From Pseudomonas sp. CFBP 13711 (GTDB lineage Bacteria; Pseudomonadota; Gammaproteobacteria; Pseudomonadales; Pseudomonadaceae), in assembly GCF_014842265.1 (NCBI RefSeq), contig NZ_JACYVI010000002.1:372001-436000 (forward strand): a stretch of 64,000 nucleotides of DNA, in the 5' to 3' direction. The notes beneath the pieces are model-generated. The model had not been told where the DNA came from, did not search any database, and was given only the letters and a program-made list of their open reading frames with translations. A program made the position numbers and the translations under genes. Each line of letters begins with the position of its first letter. Position 1 is the first letter of the stretch. This document shows positions 27,760 through 39,188 of the stretch, one piece after another.

Positions 27760-28673
27760 AGCACCGGCACCTCGCGCAGTAGCCACTGGACCAGCGCCCC
27801 GCCGCCATGCCCGGTCGGGTCAGTGCGCTCGCGCAGGCGGTGGCTGATGACGGCGGGCAGAATCGCCTGCACGTCTTCGGGAATCACGTAATCGCGCCCG
27901 GCGAGCAACGCCCAGGCACGCGCCGCCGACAGGATCGCCAGGCTCGCGCGGGGCGACAGGCCGTAGGCGAATTGCGGCTGGCTGCGCGTGGCATCGACCA
28001 GCCGCAGCACGTAATCGACCAGGGCGTCGCTGGCCCGCACCTGCCGCGCCTGCTGCTGAAGCAAGGCCAGTTCGGCGTGGTCCAGCAACGGCTCGATGCG
28101 CGGCAGCAGGTCGCGACGGGATTCCCCCAGCAGCAGGGCTTTTTCCGCCGAGCGCGCGGGATAACCCAGGGACAGGCGCATCAGGAAGCGGTCCAGTTGC
28201 GATTCCGGCAAGGCGAAGGTGCCGCCCTGGCTGAAGGGGTTTTGGGTGGCGATGACGAAAAACGGATCGGGCAGCAAACGGGTGGCGCCCTCGATGGTGA
28301 CCTGGCCCTCCTCCATGGCTTCGAGCAGCGCGCTCTGGCTCTTGGGCGTAGCGCGGTTGATTTCGTCGGCCAGCACCAGCTCGGCGAAGATCGGTCCGGG
28401 GTGGAAGGTGAACTGCCCGGTGTCACGATCGAAAACGGACGTGCCGAGGATGTCGCCCGGCAGCAGATCGGAGGTGAATTGAATGCGCTGAAAGCTTAAG
28501 CCGAGCACCCGCGCCAGGGTGTGGCTGAGGGTGGTTTTGCCCATGCCGGGCAAGTCTTCAATCAACAGATGCCCGCCGCCCAGCAGGCAGGTCAGCGCCA
28601 GGCGCACCTGCGGTTCCTTGCCCAGCACCACTTCATTGATTGCGTTGAGACACGCATCCAGTTTTCTGCCCAT
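27756..28673 (-). CDS. MoxR-family AAA+ ATPase
   Basis: 305-residue AAA+ chaperone-like ATPase. Walker A is LPGMGKTTLS (about residues 41-50) and Walker B is LVLADEINRATPKSQSALLE, followed by sensor 1 FVIATQNPFSQGGTFALPE and the arginine-rich DRFLMRLSLGYP. GGGGAGG lies 5 bases before the ATG. It is the first gene of the MoxR-DUF58-TgpA operon, coupled to DUF58 by a GTGA overlap. Likely remodels the DUF58/TgpA partners at the inner membrane; the target is not known. Confidence 0.93.
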   Translation of the reverse strand: MGRKLDACLNAINEVVLGKEPQVRLALTCLLGGGHLLIEDLPGMGKTTLSHTLARVLGLSFQRIQFTSDLLPGDILGTSVFDRDTGQFTFHPGPIFAELVLADEINRATPKSQSALLEAMEEGQVTIEGATRLLPDPFFVIATQNPFSQGGTFALPESQLDRFLMRLSLGYPARSAEKALLLGESRRDLLPRIEPLLDHAELALLQQQARQVRASDALVDYVLRLVDATRSQPQFAYGLSPRASLAILSAARAWALLAGRDYVIPEDVQAILPAVISHRLRERTDPTGHGGGALVQWLLREVPVL

Positions 28674-28809
28674 CGGAAGGCCTCCCCAGGCGACTGCTCA
28701 TGGCTAATAGGACTGCAGACGATGCCAGACGTGCAGCCACTGTAAGGTCAGCGTAGGCCTTTTCGCCAGAGCGGGATGGAGGGATTCATCAGGGTGGAGC
28801 GAAACAGGA

Positions 28810-28905
28810 CGGTAGGAGTGAGCTGGCTCGCGATCGGCGTTATCCCGGTCAGCTTGATGGCGACTGACCGCATGCTTCGCGAGCAAGCTCACTCCTACAG
28901 GGAGA
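28810..28905. repeat. REP-type inverted pair (REPIN-like)
   Basis: GTAGGAGTGAGCTGGCTCGCGA and, 50 bases on, its inverse TTCGCGAGCAAGCTCACTCCTAC (each split in reading: TAGGAGTGAGC and GAGCAAGCTCACTCC). Two REP units in opposite orientation are the layout of a REPIN. It lies between the MoxR operon promoter side and the lipoprotein gene. Confidence 0.75.
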
Positions 28906-28936
28906 CCGCGTGATGGCTGCGGACTTTGGAACGATT

Positions 28937-29215
28937 TCAGCGACCGGCGCGGGACTCACGGATATAGAAACGGGCTTTCTCGGCTTTCTCGGAGCAGCCC
29001 TCGAACGCTTCGAACTGCTGCTGGGTCTTGGCGCCGGTCAGCAGCGACAGGGCCTTGGAGTAGCTGACCGTGCCGGCGAAACCTTCGGCCTTGGCCAGAT
29101 CGAGCTCGTGCCAGGCTGCGTCAAGGTTGGTGGCACAGCTGTCGCGGTAGGCCGTTTTACCGGCGCAACCGGTGAGAACCAATGCCAACAGGGGCAGGCA
29201 GATCCAGGCTTTCAT
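28937..29215 (-). CDS. Small outer-envelope lipoprotein, 92 aa
   Basis: Starts MKAWICLPLLALVLTGCAGK: a lipoprotein signal peptide with lipobox LTGC, so the mature protein begins with a lipidated Cys18 followed by Ala-Gly. The mature part is short, helical and alanine-rich (TNLDAAWHELDLAKAEGFAG, AFEGCSEKAEKARFYI). Upstream in-frame ATGs would bury the signal. Function unknown; not an Asp at +2, so outer-membrane sorting is expected. Divergent from the patatin gene. Confidence 0.82.
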   Translation of the reverse strand: MKAWICLPLLALVLTGCAGKTAYRDSCATNLDAAWHELDLAKAEGFAGTVSYSKALSLLTGAKTQQQFEAFEGCSEKAEKARFYIRESRAGR

Positions 29216-29386
29216 GGGTGTTACCTCAACTAAGGAAATCATTGATGCGGCTTTGACGGTGCGGCGATGTAAAAGTGCCACACCCGGGCGATGCACAATA
29301 CCCGTTTCGGGCCGTTGGCGTTACGCTGGTGTGTGATGAATCGGCCGCCTTGCGCGCCGCCTGAACGCTGACAGTGGGAAACGCAC

Positions 29387-30451
29387 ATGAATAAACGCAT
29401 CGCGCTGGTGCTGGGCTCCGGGGGCGCACGGGGTTATGCGCACATCGGCGTCATCGAAGAGCTCGAACATCGCGGCTACGACATTGCCTGCATCGCCGGC
29501 TGTTCCATGGGCGCGGTGATCGGCGGGATCTACGCGGCAGGCAAGCTGCCCGAGTACAAGGCGTGGATCGAAAGCCTGGATTACCTGGACGTGTTGCGGC
29601 TGGTGGACGTGAGTTTCCGGCTGGGGGCGATTCGCGGCGAGAAGGTGTTCGGCAAGATTCGCGACATCGTCGGCGAGATCAACATCGAGGACCTGCCGAT
29701 TCCCTACACCGCCGTGGCCACGGACCTGACCAACCAGCAGGAAATCTGGTTTCAGGAAGGCAATCTGCATTCGGCGATGCGCGCCTCGGCGGCGATCCCC
29801 AGCCTGTTTACCCCGGTGGTTCAGGGCAACCGTACGCTGGTGGATGGCGGCCTGCTGAACCCGTTGCCGATCGTGCCGGTGGTGTCGAGCCACTGCGATC
29901 TGATCGTCGCGGTCAACCTCAATTCAACGACCCAGAAGCATTACACCTTGCCGGTGATCGAGCGCCCGCCGGCGGTGAAGAAGCGTATCGACGGGTTGAT
30001 GAGCTCCATCGGCTCGCACCTGCCGTTCCGCCGCAAGCTGGACCTGACCGGCGAGGATAGTTTGCGTCTGGCGCAGGAAAGGCTCAAGCCCAGCGCCGCC
30101 GTGCTGACGGGCAATCCGTGGTTGATGGCCGATATCGAATCCGCCGACCCCCAGGGCCAGCAACCCTCCGCCGCGCCCACCCAGGCCGGGGCGCCGAGAT
30201 CGGCCAGCGGCTCGATCATCATCGACAACGTCGGCCCTGCCTCGCTGCTGGACCTGATCAACCAGAGTTTCGAGGTCATGCAGACGTCCCTGGCGCAATA
30301 CAAAATCGCCGGCTACCCGCCCGACATCCTGATCAACGTGCCGAAGCGCGTGTGCCGGTTCTTCGAATTCTACAAAGCCCCGGAGCTGATCGCGCTCGGG
30401 CGGCAGATCGCCAGGGAAACGCTGGATCGGTATGAGCAGGAGCATTCGTGA
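29387..30451 (+). CDS. Patatin-like phospholipase, RssA family
   Basis: 354-residue patatin-domain protein. Oxyanion loop LGSGGARGYAH, nucleophile Ser40 in GCSMG, and the dyad aspartate in LVDGGLLNPLP. The N-terminal domain resembles RssA; the C-terminal 150 residues contain a low-complexity linker (QGQQPSAAPTQAGAPRSASG) and a helical end (PPDILINVPKRVCRFFEFYK). No signal peptide, so cytoplasmic or membrane-peripheral. Substrate not predictable. GGGAAACGCAC precedes the ATG. Confidence 0.9.
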   Translation: MNKRIALVLGSGGARGYAHIGVIEELEHRGYDIACIAGCSMGAVIGGIYAAGKLPEYKAWIESLDYLDVLRLVDVSFRLGAIRGEKVFGKIRDIVGEINIEDLPIPYTAVATDLTNQQEIWFQEGNLHSAMRASAAIPSLFTPVVQGNRTLVDGGLLNPLPIVPVVSSHCDLIVAVNLNSTTQKHYTLPVIERPPAVKKRIDGLMSSIGSHLPFRRKLDLTGEDSLRLAQERLKPSAAVLTGNPWLMADIESADPQGQQPSAAPTQAGAPRSASGSIIIDNVGPASLLDLINQSFEVMQTSLAQYKIAGYPPDILINVPKRVCRFFEFYKAPELIALGRQIARETLDRYEQEHS

Positions 30452-30477
30452 GCAATTGGGTGGGTCAGACATGGAGA

Positions 30478-30612
30478 TATGCGCTGACTTACCGCATTCG
30501 TGAGCAAGCTCACTCCCACACTTGCTGCGTTCACATAAGATTGTCAGCGCTGCCGAGATCCTGTGGGAGCGACCGGGGTGGCGCTCCACCTTGCTCGCGA
30601 ATTGCGGTGGAT
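30478..30612. repeat. REP-type palindromes between the patatin gene and kdpE
   Basis: Contains GTGAGCAAGCTCACTCCCAC (30501-30520 region) and, further on, TGTGGGAGCG ... GCGCTCCACCTTGCTCGCGAA, an inverted partner with an extra internal insertion. These lie between the convergent patatin and kdpE genes. No gene is seen in 30452-30678. Confidence 0.7.
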
Positions 30613-30678
30613 CTGATATGAAGACATGGGCTGACGCACCGCGCTTGGGCAGATGCGGCCCAAAGCAAGCGAATGCCT

Positions 30679-31368
30679 TCACGCATTCACCAACCGATAC
30701 CCAACCCCCGCTTCGGTCACGATGTACTGCGGCGCGGCGGGGTCGTCGCCGAGTTTCTGGCGCAGGTGGCCCACCACGATGCGCAGGTAATGGGTGTCTT
30801 CGACGTGGGTCGGGCCCCAGATGTCCTTGAGCAGTTGCTGTTGGGTAATGACCCGTCCGGGATGCCGCGCCAGTTGCGCCAACACCGCGTACTCCTTGCG
30901 GGTCAGGGCGACTTCGGCATCGCCCAGGGACACCCGGCGGTAGGCCAGATCAATGTTCAGCGGGCCGATGACCACCGCCGATTCCACCTGACCGCTCTCC
31001 GGCGCCTGGCGCAACAGCGAACGAATCCGCGCCAGAAACTCCTGGATGCCGAACGGTTTGGTCACGTAATCGTTGGCGCCGGCGTCCAGCGCGCGCACTT
31101 TCTCGCCCTCACTGGCACGCACCGACAGCACCAGCACCGGCACCGTCGACCACTCGCGAAACTGGCTGAGCACGTCCTGCCCGTCCATGTCCGGCAGGCC
31201 CAGGTCGAGCACCAGCAGGTCGGGTTTATTCAGTGCGGCCTGGGTCAGGCCGTCAGTGCCGGTGCCGGCTTCCAGCACTTTGTAGCCTTGTGACGCGAGG
31301 CTGATGCGCAGGAACTTGCGGATCTGCGGCTCGTCATCGATCACCAGGATGGTCGCCGTCTGGCTCAT
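30679..31368 (-). CDS. kdpE: KdpE response regulator
   Basis: 229-residue OmpR/PhoB-type response regulator that activates kdpFABC when phosphorylated by KdpD under potassium limitation or osmotic stress. Receiver domain with IDDEPQ acidic pair, phospho-Asp in LLVLDLGLPDMDG and the Lys in VTKPFG; C-terminal winged helix ending in HYLRIVVGHLRQKLG and TEAGVGYRLV, the KdpE consensus. It follows kdpD after 63 bases on the same strand, last gene of the kdp cluster. Confidence 0.96.
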   Translation of the reverse strand: MSQTATILVIDDEPQIRKFLRISLASQGYKVLEAGTGTDGLTQAALNKPDLLVLDLGLPDMDGQDVLSQFREWSTVPVLVLSVRASEGEKVRALDAGANDYVTKPFGIQEFLARIRSLLRQAPESGQVESAVVIGPLNIDLAYRRVSLGDAEVALTRKEYAVLAQLARHPGRVITQQQLLKDIWGPTHVEDTHYLRIVVGHLRQKLGDDPAAPQYIVTEAGVGYRLVNA

Positions 31369-31431
31369 GGGTGTCCTGTCATGAAGAAAAGGGTCGGTAC
31401 CGAAAGAACGTCAGCGTAGCGCAAAGCGGGT

Positions 31432-34089
31432 TCAGACCGCCTGGTCCATTTCCGCTTCGGGCTGCGCCTGCAGCGGCAAGTGCAGGCTGATGCAGGTGCC
31501 GCGACCGTCGATGCCGTCGTCCACGCTGATCCGCCCGCCATGGGCGCCGACCATGCCCTGACAGATCGCCAGACCCAGCCCCGTGCCCTGCCCGCCTCGG
31601 TCTCCCCGCGCGGCGGTGTAGAACATATCAAAAATCTTCGCCCGTTCGTTCTCGGGTATCCCCGGCCCTTCATCACTGACGGCGAAAATAATCTCCTCGT
31701 TCTGCACGCTCACCGCCATCTGCAGACGGCCATTGACCGGCGAGAAGCGCGCGGCGTTTTCGATCACGTTGATCAGCGCCTGCTCGATCAGCGCGGCGTG
31801 CACGTACAGCAGCGGCAATTCCGCCGGCAATTCGGTCATGACTTGCAGCGGCGCGAGCACCGCACGCAGGCGATTGAGCGCGCTGCCGACGATGTCAACC
31901 GGTGAGACCCAGTCCCGCGCCAGCTTCAGCGCGCCATGACCGAGGCGCGTCATGTCCAGCAGATTCTGAATGTAGCGATCCAGACGCTCGGCCTCGTCGC
32001 GGGTGCCTTCGAGCAATTCGCGACGGTCTTCCAGCGGAATCGCCTCGCCCAGGGCCAACAGGCTGTCAATGCTGCCGCGCATGGCGGTCAGCGGCGTGCG
32101 CAGGTCGTGGGAGACCGACGCCAGCAACGCGCTGCGCAGCTGTTCGGTCTCGCCGTGCAAACGCGCGGCCTCGAGATCCTCGGCCAGTCGCGCCCGGGCC
32201 AGGGCCTGACCCAATGGCTGACTCAGCGCGGTCAGCAGACGTCGCCGCTGAGGGCTGAAAGTCTGGCCCTGCTTCGCACGAATCCCCAGTAACGCCATCG
32301 GCGCGTCGTCTACCCACAGCGGCAACCACCACCAACTCCCCGACGGCAGCGTGCCAGTGCCCTTGCCCGCCGGTTGCCCGTGCTGCCAGGCCCAGTCCGC
32401 CGCTGCGCGTTCAAATTCAGAAAACTCCAGCGGCCCGCCCACCTCGACTTTCCAACCCTGCTCGCGGTCGTTGTCCAGCACGCACAGCTGCAACTCGCTC
32501 CAGCCGGCCAGGTGATGATCGGCCGCACTGAGCACGGCCTGGCGATCGGTGGCGGCGGTCAGGCGGCGGGACAGGTCGAGCAGTTCGCTGGTCTCCTCCT
32601 GGGTGTCCCGCAGCGCTTGCAACTGGCGGCGCTGGCGAGCGGCGAGATTGCCGGTCAGCGCGGCCATCAGCAGGAAAAACAGCAGCGTCAGCACGTCTTC
32701 TTCGCGCTGGATGCTCAGGGAAAAGTTCGGCGGGATGAACAAAAAGTCATAGGCCAGAAATGACAGCACCGAACAGACCATCGCCGGGCCGACGCTGCTG
32801 CGCACGGCCACCAGCAACACGGCGGCGAGAAAGACCAGGGAGATATTCGGCAGCGCCAACCAGCTGGACACCGCCCAGGCCAAGGCACTGGCGCCGATTG
32901 TGGCAACCAGCGCCAGGGCGTAATCAAACCAGACCAGATTGCGCGGCGAAGTGGATTGCGGCTGATCAGGGCGCGACTCGCTGTCGAGCACGTTGATTTC
33001 CAGACCGTGGGCATTGCGCAGCAGACGCGACGCCAGACCGCCGCCCAACACCCGACGCCGCAGCGAAGGCCGCGACTGCCCCACCAGTACCAGGCTGGCG
33101 CGGCGTTCGGTGGCGTGCTGAATCAGCGTCTTCGCCACTTCCGGCGCGCGCAGCACCACCACTTCCCCGCCGAGGCGTTCGGCCAGTTGCTGGGCATTCT
33201 GCAAACGGCTGCGGGCCAGCTCATCGAAAAAGCGCCCGTTGTCGACATGCACCAGACTCCACGGCAGGTGCCGACGTTGCGCGACCCGGCTGGCGTGGCG
33301 CACCAAGCGCTCGGCCTGGGCGTCGCCGTCGATCCCCACCAACAGACGGCCGCGCACTGCGGGCGCCGCCTGACCCAACTGCCGATAGCCCAGCGCCAGG
33401 TCGTTGTCGACTTGGGCGGCGGCGGTCTGCATGGCCATTTCCCGCAACGCGGTGAGGTTGGTCTGGGTGAAAAACGCATCGATGGCCGCGCGGGCCTGCT
33501 CCGGCACGTAGACCTTGCCGTCGCGCAACCGCTCCAGCAATTCGCGGGGCGGCAGGTCGATCAGCACCAGTTCGTAGGCTTCCTGCAACACCCAGTCCGG
33601 CAAGGTTTCGCGCACTTGCACGCCGGTGATGCCGCGCACCTGATCGTTGAGGCTTTCCAGGTGCTGAACGTTGACCGTGGTGTAAACGTCGATCCCCGCC
33701 GAGAGCAATTCCTGAATGTCCTGCCAGCGCTTGGCGTGGCGGCTGCCGGGCGCGTTGGAATGGGCCAGTTCGTCGACCAGCACCAGTTTGGGTTTCGCCG
33801 CAAGAATACCGTCCAGGTCCATCTCTTCGAGCATGACCCCGCGGTATTCGGAACGGACCATGGGTTGCTGGGGCAAACCGCCCAGCAGCGCCTCGGTTTC
33901 GGCGCGGCCGTGGGTCTCGACGACCCCGGCCAGCAGCGAAACGCCCTGGCGCATCTGCGTGTGCGCGGCCTGAAGCATGGCGTAGGTCTTGCCCACGCCC
34001 GGTGCCGCACCGAGAAACACCTTCAGCCGCCCGCGATCGTCCCGGGGAAGATTGACCAGCAAAGCGTCGGCGCGGGTGGTTGAATTCAC
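31432..34089 (-). CDS. kdpD: KdpD osmosensitive potassium channel sensor histidine kinase
   Basis: 885-residue inner-membrane sensor. N-terminal KdpD domain with Walker A-like GAAPGVGKTYAML, then a universal-stress-like domain (LVGIDGDAQAERLVRHASR), four clustered membrane helices of the DUF4118 region (about residues 390-490, e.g. VCSVLSFLAYDFLFIPPNFS), a GAF-like segment, HisKA with the phospho-His in ASVSHDLRTPLTAM, and a HATPase ending SDEGPGIPENE and GTGLGLAICQGMVGAHGG. Full length for the family. Lies 55 bases after kdpC, in the same orientation as the operon. Confidence 0.96.
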   Translation of the reverse strand: MNSTTRADALLVNLPRDDRGRLKVFLGAAPGVGKTYAMLQAAHTQMRQGVSLLAGVVETHGRAETEALLGGLPQQPMVRSEYRGVMLEEMDLDGILAAKPKLVLVDELAHSNAPGSRHAKRWQDIQELLSAGIDVYTTVNVQHLESLNDQVRGITGVQVRETLPDWVLQEAYELVLIDLPPRELLERLRDGKVYVPEQARAAIDAFFTQTNLTALREMAMQTAAAQVDNDLALGYRQLGQAAPAVRGRLLVGIDGDAQAERLVRHASRVAQRRHLPWSLVHVDNGRFFDELARSRLQNAQQLAERLGGEVVVLRAPEVAKTLIQHATERRASLVLVGQSRPSLRRRVLGGGLASRLLRNAHGLEINVLDSESRPDQPQSTSPRNLVWFDYALALVATIGASALAWAVSSWLALPNISLVFLAAVLLVAVRSSVGPAMVCSVLSFLAYDFLFIPPNFSLSIQREEDVLTLLFFLLMAALTGNLAARQRRQLQALRDTQEETSELLDLSRRLTAATDRQAVLSAADHHLAGWSELQLCVLDNDREQGWKVEVGGPLEFSEFERAAADWAWQHGQPAGKGTGTLPSGSWWWLPLWVDDAPMALLGIRAKQGQTFSPQRRRLLTALSQPLGQALARARLAEDLEAARLHGETEQLRSALLASVSHDLRTPLTAMRGSIDSLLALGEAIPLEDRRELLEGTRDEAERLDRYIQNLLDMTRLGHGALKLARDWVSPVDIVGSALNRLRAVLAPLQVMTELPAELPLLYVHAALIEQALINVIENAARFSPVNGRLQMAVSVQNEEIIFAVSDEGPGIPENERAKIFDMFYTAARGDRGGQGTGLGLAICQGMVGAHGGRISVDDGIDGRGTCISLHLPLQAQPEAEMDQAV

Positions 34090-34144
34090 GAAAAGTTGTC
34101 CTGGTGCGGGGTGATGTGTGCACGTGTGGCGTCGCCCGTTGGCG

Positions 34145-34714
34145 TCAGTTCACGACGTTGCCAGACGGTAACCGATTCAGACTCAGATTCAAGTCCAGCA
34201 CGTTTACCACCGGCGGGCCGATCAGCGAGGTCTGGGTGTTGTCCGCCACCAGTTTCTGCACCGACTCGGCAGGCAGGTTCCGCGCTGCTGCGATGCGGGC
34301 CACCTGGTATTGCGCCGCGGCTGGCGACAGATGCGGATCAAGACCGCTGGCCGACGTGGTCAGCAGGTTCAGCGGCACCGGGCCCTGGCTGTCGACCTTC
34401 TCTTTGGCGGCATCATCGGTCACTCGGGTCGCCAGCGCCGGATTGCTCGGCGCCAGGTTGCTCGCGCCGCTGGCGACGGTGGCAAAGGCCCCGGCAGACG
34501 GACGCGGGTGAAACCATTCTTCGCCGGTGAAATTCTGTGCGATCAGTTCAGAGCCACGCACTTTTTCATGGTCGTCGTAGACCAGGCTGCCATTGGCCTG
34601 ATCCGGAAACGCCACCTGGGCGACGCCGGTCACCACCAGCGGGTAAGCCACGCCGGTGATCAGGGTCATCAAAACGATCAGGCTCACGGCCGGACGCAAT
34701 ACGCTGGACATCAT
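34145..34714 (-). CDS. kdpC: KdpC subunit of K+-transporting P-type ATPase
   Basis: 189-residue subunit with a single N-terminal membrane helix ([19 protein letters not shown]) and a periplasmic domain. Motifs of KdpC are present: [45 protein letters not shown] and the C-terminal [13 protein letters not shown]. KdpC stabilises the KdpA-KdpB complex. It lies 61 bases after kdpB. Confidence 0.96.
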   Translation of the reverse strand: MMSSVLRPAVSLIVLMTLITGVAYPLVVTGVAQVAFPDQANGSLVYDDHEKVRGSELIAQNFTGEEWFHPRPSAGAFATVASGASNLAPSNPALATRVTDDAAKEKVDSQGPVPLNLLTTSASGLDPHLSPAAAQYQVARIAAARNLPAESVQKLVADNTQTSLIGPPVVNVLDLNLSLNRLPSGNVVN

Positions 34715-34775
34715 TCATTCCTCATTCGAAGTGAGCGCCGCGCGGGATCAGTCACCGCACGGCGCGATCAACGGG

Positions 34776-36896
<2,121 letters not shown>

Positions 36897-36906
36897 GGTG
36901 TGGTCC

Positions 36907-38601
36907 TCAGAAGCCCAGGCTCAAGTGTTCGGCGATCGGTCCCAGTGCCAGGGTCGGCAGGAACGTCAGGCCACCCACGAGCAGGATGGTCACGGTCAGC
37001 AAGGTGACGAACAGCGGGCCGTGGGTCGGGAAGCTGTTCTGGCCCAGCGGCGAGGTCTTCTTCGCGGCCAGACTGCCAGCCAGGGCCAGCACCGGCAGGA
37101 TGTAGCCGAAGCGGCCAATGAACATCGACAGGCCCAACATCAGGTTGTGGAAGGTGGTGTTGGCGCTGAAGCCGCCGAAGGCCGAACCGTTGTTGGCGGT
37201 CGCCGAAGTGTAGGCATATAGCAACTGACTGAAACCGTGGGCGCCGGGGTTGCTGATCGCACCTGCCGGGCCGGGCAACGAGGCTGCCAGCGCACCGAAC
37301 ACCAGCACGCCGACCGGCATCACGATCAAGGTCGCCACCAGCAACTTGACCTCACGGGCCTGCAGTTTCTTGCCGAGGTATTCCGGGGTGCGGCCAATCA
37401 TCAGGCCGGCGAGGAACACCGCGATCAATACGTTGAGCAACATGCCGTAGAGGCCCGCGCCGACGCCGCCGAAGATCACTTCGCCGACCATCATGTTGGC
37501 CAGGGCGATCATCCCGGTAAGCGGGTTGAGGCTGTCGTGCATGCCGTTGACCGAACCGTTGGACGCCGCCGTGGTGGTTGCGGCCCACAGCACGGTGGCC
37601 GTTGTGCCAAAGCGGGTTTCCTTGCCTTCCATCGGCGCGGTCTGCTCGACCGACGCGATGTTCAGCGCAGGGTTAGGCTGGTACTCAGCCCACATCGCCG
37701 TCGCGCCACCGATCAGGAACAGCGCCAGCATGCAGGCGATGATCGCGCGGCTCTGGCGCATGTCTTTCACGTAGTGGCCGAAGGTGAACACCAGCGCGGC
37801 CGGGATCAGGATGATCGACACCAGCTCGAACAGGTTGCTCCAGATGGTCGGGTTCTCGAACGGATGCGCCGAGTTGACGCCGAAGAAGCCGCCGCCGTTG
37901 GTGCCCAGTTGCTTGATCGCAATCTGGCTGGCAGCCGGGCCCAGAGGAATGGTCTGGTCGGTGCCTTGCAGGGTCACGGCGTCCACGTAATGGGCGAAGG
38001 TTTGCGGCACGCCCTGCCACACCAGAAACAGCGCCAGGATGATGCACATCGGCAACAGGCCATAGAGGGTCGCGCGGGTCATGTCGGCCCAGAAGTTGCC
38101 CAGGTGCTGCGTCGAGCGACGGCTGATGCCGCGGCAAAACGCGACCAGCACGGCGATGCCGGTGGCGGCGCTGACGAAGTTCTGCACGGTCAGACCGGCC
38201 ATCTGGCTGAGGTAGCTCAGGGACGCTTCGCCGCTGTAGCTCTGCCAGTTGGTGTTGGTGACGAAGCTCATCGCGGTGTTAAACGCCAGCGACCACTCCA
38301 TGCCCGGCAGACCTTGAGGGTTAAGCGGCAGCGAGCCTTGCATGAGCAGGATGGCGAACAGCACGACGAACCCGGCCAGGTTGAAGGCCAGCAGGGCGAT
38401 TGTGTAGGTTTTCCAGTTTTGTTCGACCGCAGGGTCGACGCCGGACAGGCGATAGCAGATGCGTTCGACCGGGCCCATTACCGGGGTCAGAAAGGTCCGC
38501 TTACCTTCCATGACGTTGTAGTAGAACCGTCCCAGCAGCGGCGCGGGCAACAGCACCAAGGCGAAAAACGCCAGTATCAGCAGGTATTCGTAACCGTGCA
38601 T
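36907..38601 (-). CDS. kdpA: KdpA potassium-translocating subunit
   Basis: 564-residue membrane subunit that forms the high-affinity K+ channel of the Kdp ATPase. It contains the four pore-loop regions of the superfamily of K+ transporters, e.g. [42 protein letters not shown] and [12 protein letters not shown]. Length matches the family (about 557-565). Begins 5 bases after the kdpF stop. Orientation and order are kdpF-A-B-C-D-E. Confidence 0.97.
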   Translation of the reverse strand: MHGYEYLLILAFFALVLLPAPLLGRFYYNVMEGKRTFLTPVMGPVERICYRLSGVDPAVEQNWKTYTIALLAFNLAGFVVLFAILLMQGSLPLNPQGLPGMEWSLAFNTAMSFVTNTNWQSYSGEASLSYLSQMAGLTVQNFVSAATGIAVLVAFCRGISRRSTQHLGNFWADMTRATLYGLLPMCIILALFLVWQGVPQTFAHYVDAVTLQGTDQTIPLGPAASQIAIKQLGTNGGGFFGVNSAHPFENPTIWSNLFELVSIILIPAALVFTFGHYVKDMRQSRAIIACMLALFLIGGATAMWAEYQPNPALNIASVEQTAPMEGKETRFGTTATVLWAATTTAASNGSVNGMHDSLNPLTGMIALANMMVGEVIFGGVGAGLYGMLLNVLIAVFLAGLMIGRTPEYLGKKLQAREVKLLVATLIVMPVGVLVFGALAASLPGPAGAISNPGAHGFSQLLYAYTSATANNGSAFGGFSANTTFHNLMLGLSMFIGRFGYILPVLALAGSLAAKKTSPLGQNSFPTHGPLFVTLLTVTILLVGGLTFLPTLALGPIAEHLSLGF

Positions 38602-38606
38602 GGCCG

Positions 38607-38702
38607 TTACTCCTCGACCCGGCCGGCGCGCAGGAGCGCAACCAGCAAGTAAACGAATAACCCTGCCGCGAGCAGCAGTGACACCCCATCCAGAACGCTC
38701 AT
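38607..38702 (-). CDS. kdpF: KdpF small subunit, 31 aa
   Basis: Too short for routine ORF calling. Encodes MSVLDGVSLLLAAGLFVYLL, then VALLRAGRVEE: a single hydrophobic helix with a basic/acidic C terminus, as in KdpF (about 29 residues in E. coli). It lies 5 bases before kdpA, the canonical place. KdpF stabilises the Kdp complex. GGAGAGTTTTTC precedes the ATG (GGAG 7 bases upstream). Confidence 0.92.
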   Translation of the reverse strand: MSVLDGVSLLLAAGLFVYLLVALLRAGRVEE

Positions 38703-38785
38703 GAAAAACTCTCCGTCATACGGCGACTGCCGTGTGGGGCAATTGTCTGCAGCGGGGGTGTAAAGGAACGAGAGCGACGGGGGTC

Positions 38786-38808
38786 GGGGGGCATAAAGAA
38801 AGCGTAAA
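38786..38808 (-). promoter_or_regulatory. Candidate KdpE-binding site upstream of kdpF
   Basis: On the coding strand of kdpF the sequence TTTACGCTTTCTTTATG, followed by six C, closely follows the shape of the E. coli KdpE box as I remember it (TTTA..CTTT.TTTA followed by C-rich bases). It lies 84 bases before the kdpF ATG, a suitable place for an activator. Similarity is seen; binding is inferred. Confidence 0.55.
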
Positions 38809-38880
38809 GAGTGGTTGATTTAGCGGCTTTGCGGGCTTTAGATCGCGGGCATATCCAATATTTGTGTGGGCTGTAGTTAT

Positions 38881-39165
38881 GGTTCCGCCCTTACGGCGGG
38901 TCACTTTTTCCAAGAGCCGAAAAAGTAACCAAAAAGGCCCTGCTCCTGGTTAGGTCCCTCCTCCGTCGGGATTCCCTCACTCCGACGACGCTCCGTGGGC
39001 CCGCGCCGAACGGACATCCATGTCCTGACGGCGCTCTCGCCGCATCCATGCGGCTCGGCCCACTCCGCGTCGTCTACGTTCGGCCTGCACCCAAGTCGCG
39101 ATTAGCGGCGTCTGAGCTTTCTGTGCATGAAGATCAAGATCAACAGCAGATCACGATCATGGGCA
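38881..39165 (-). repeat. Long structured repeat element, copy 2 (inverted)
   Basis: Inverted copy of the long repeat, read on the minus strand. The junction core spans 38984-39074 (P1 GACGACGC at one end, GCGTCGTC at the other) and keeps both arms with CATGGATG apices. The following hairpin is a variant: GGTCACTTTTTC (38899-38910) pairs with GAAAAAGTAACC (38919-38930), where other copies have GTTACTTGG/CCAAGTAAC; the sequence differs but the stem is kept. A further hairpin CCGCC/GGCGG lies at 38886-38900. It stands upstream of kdpF and is oriented like the kdp genes. Confidence 0.85.
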
Positions 39166-39188
39166 GATCAAGGGAGATCAAACTCTGA

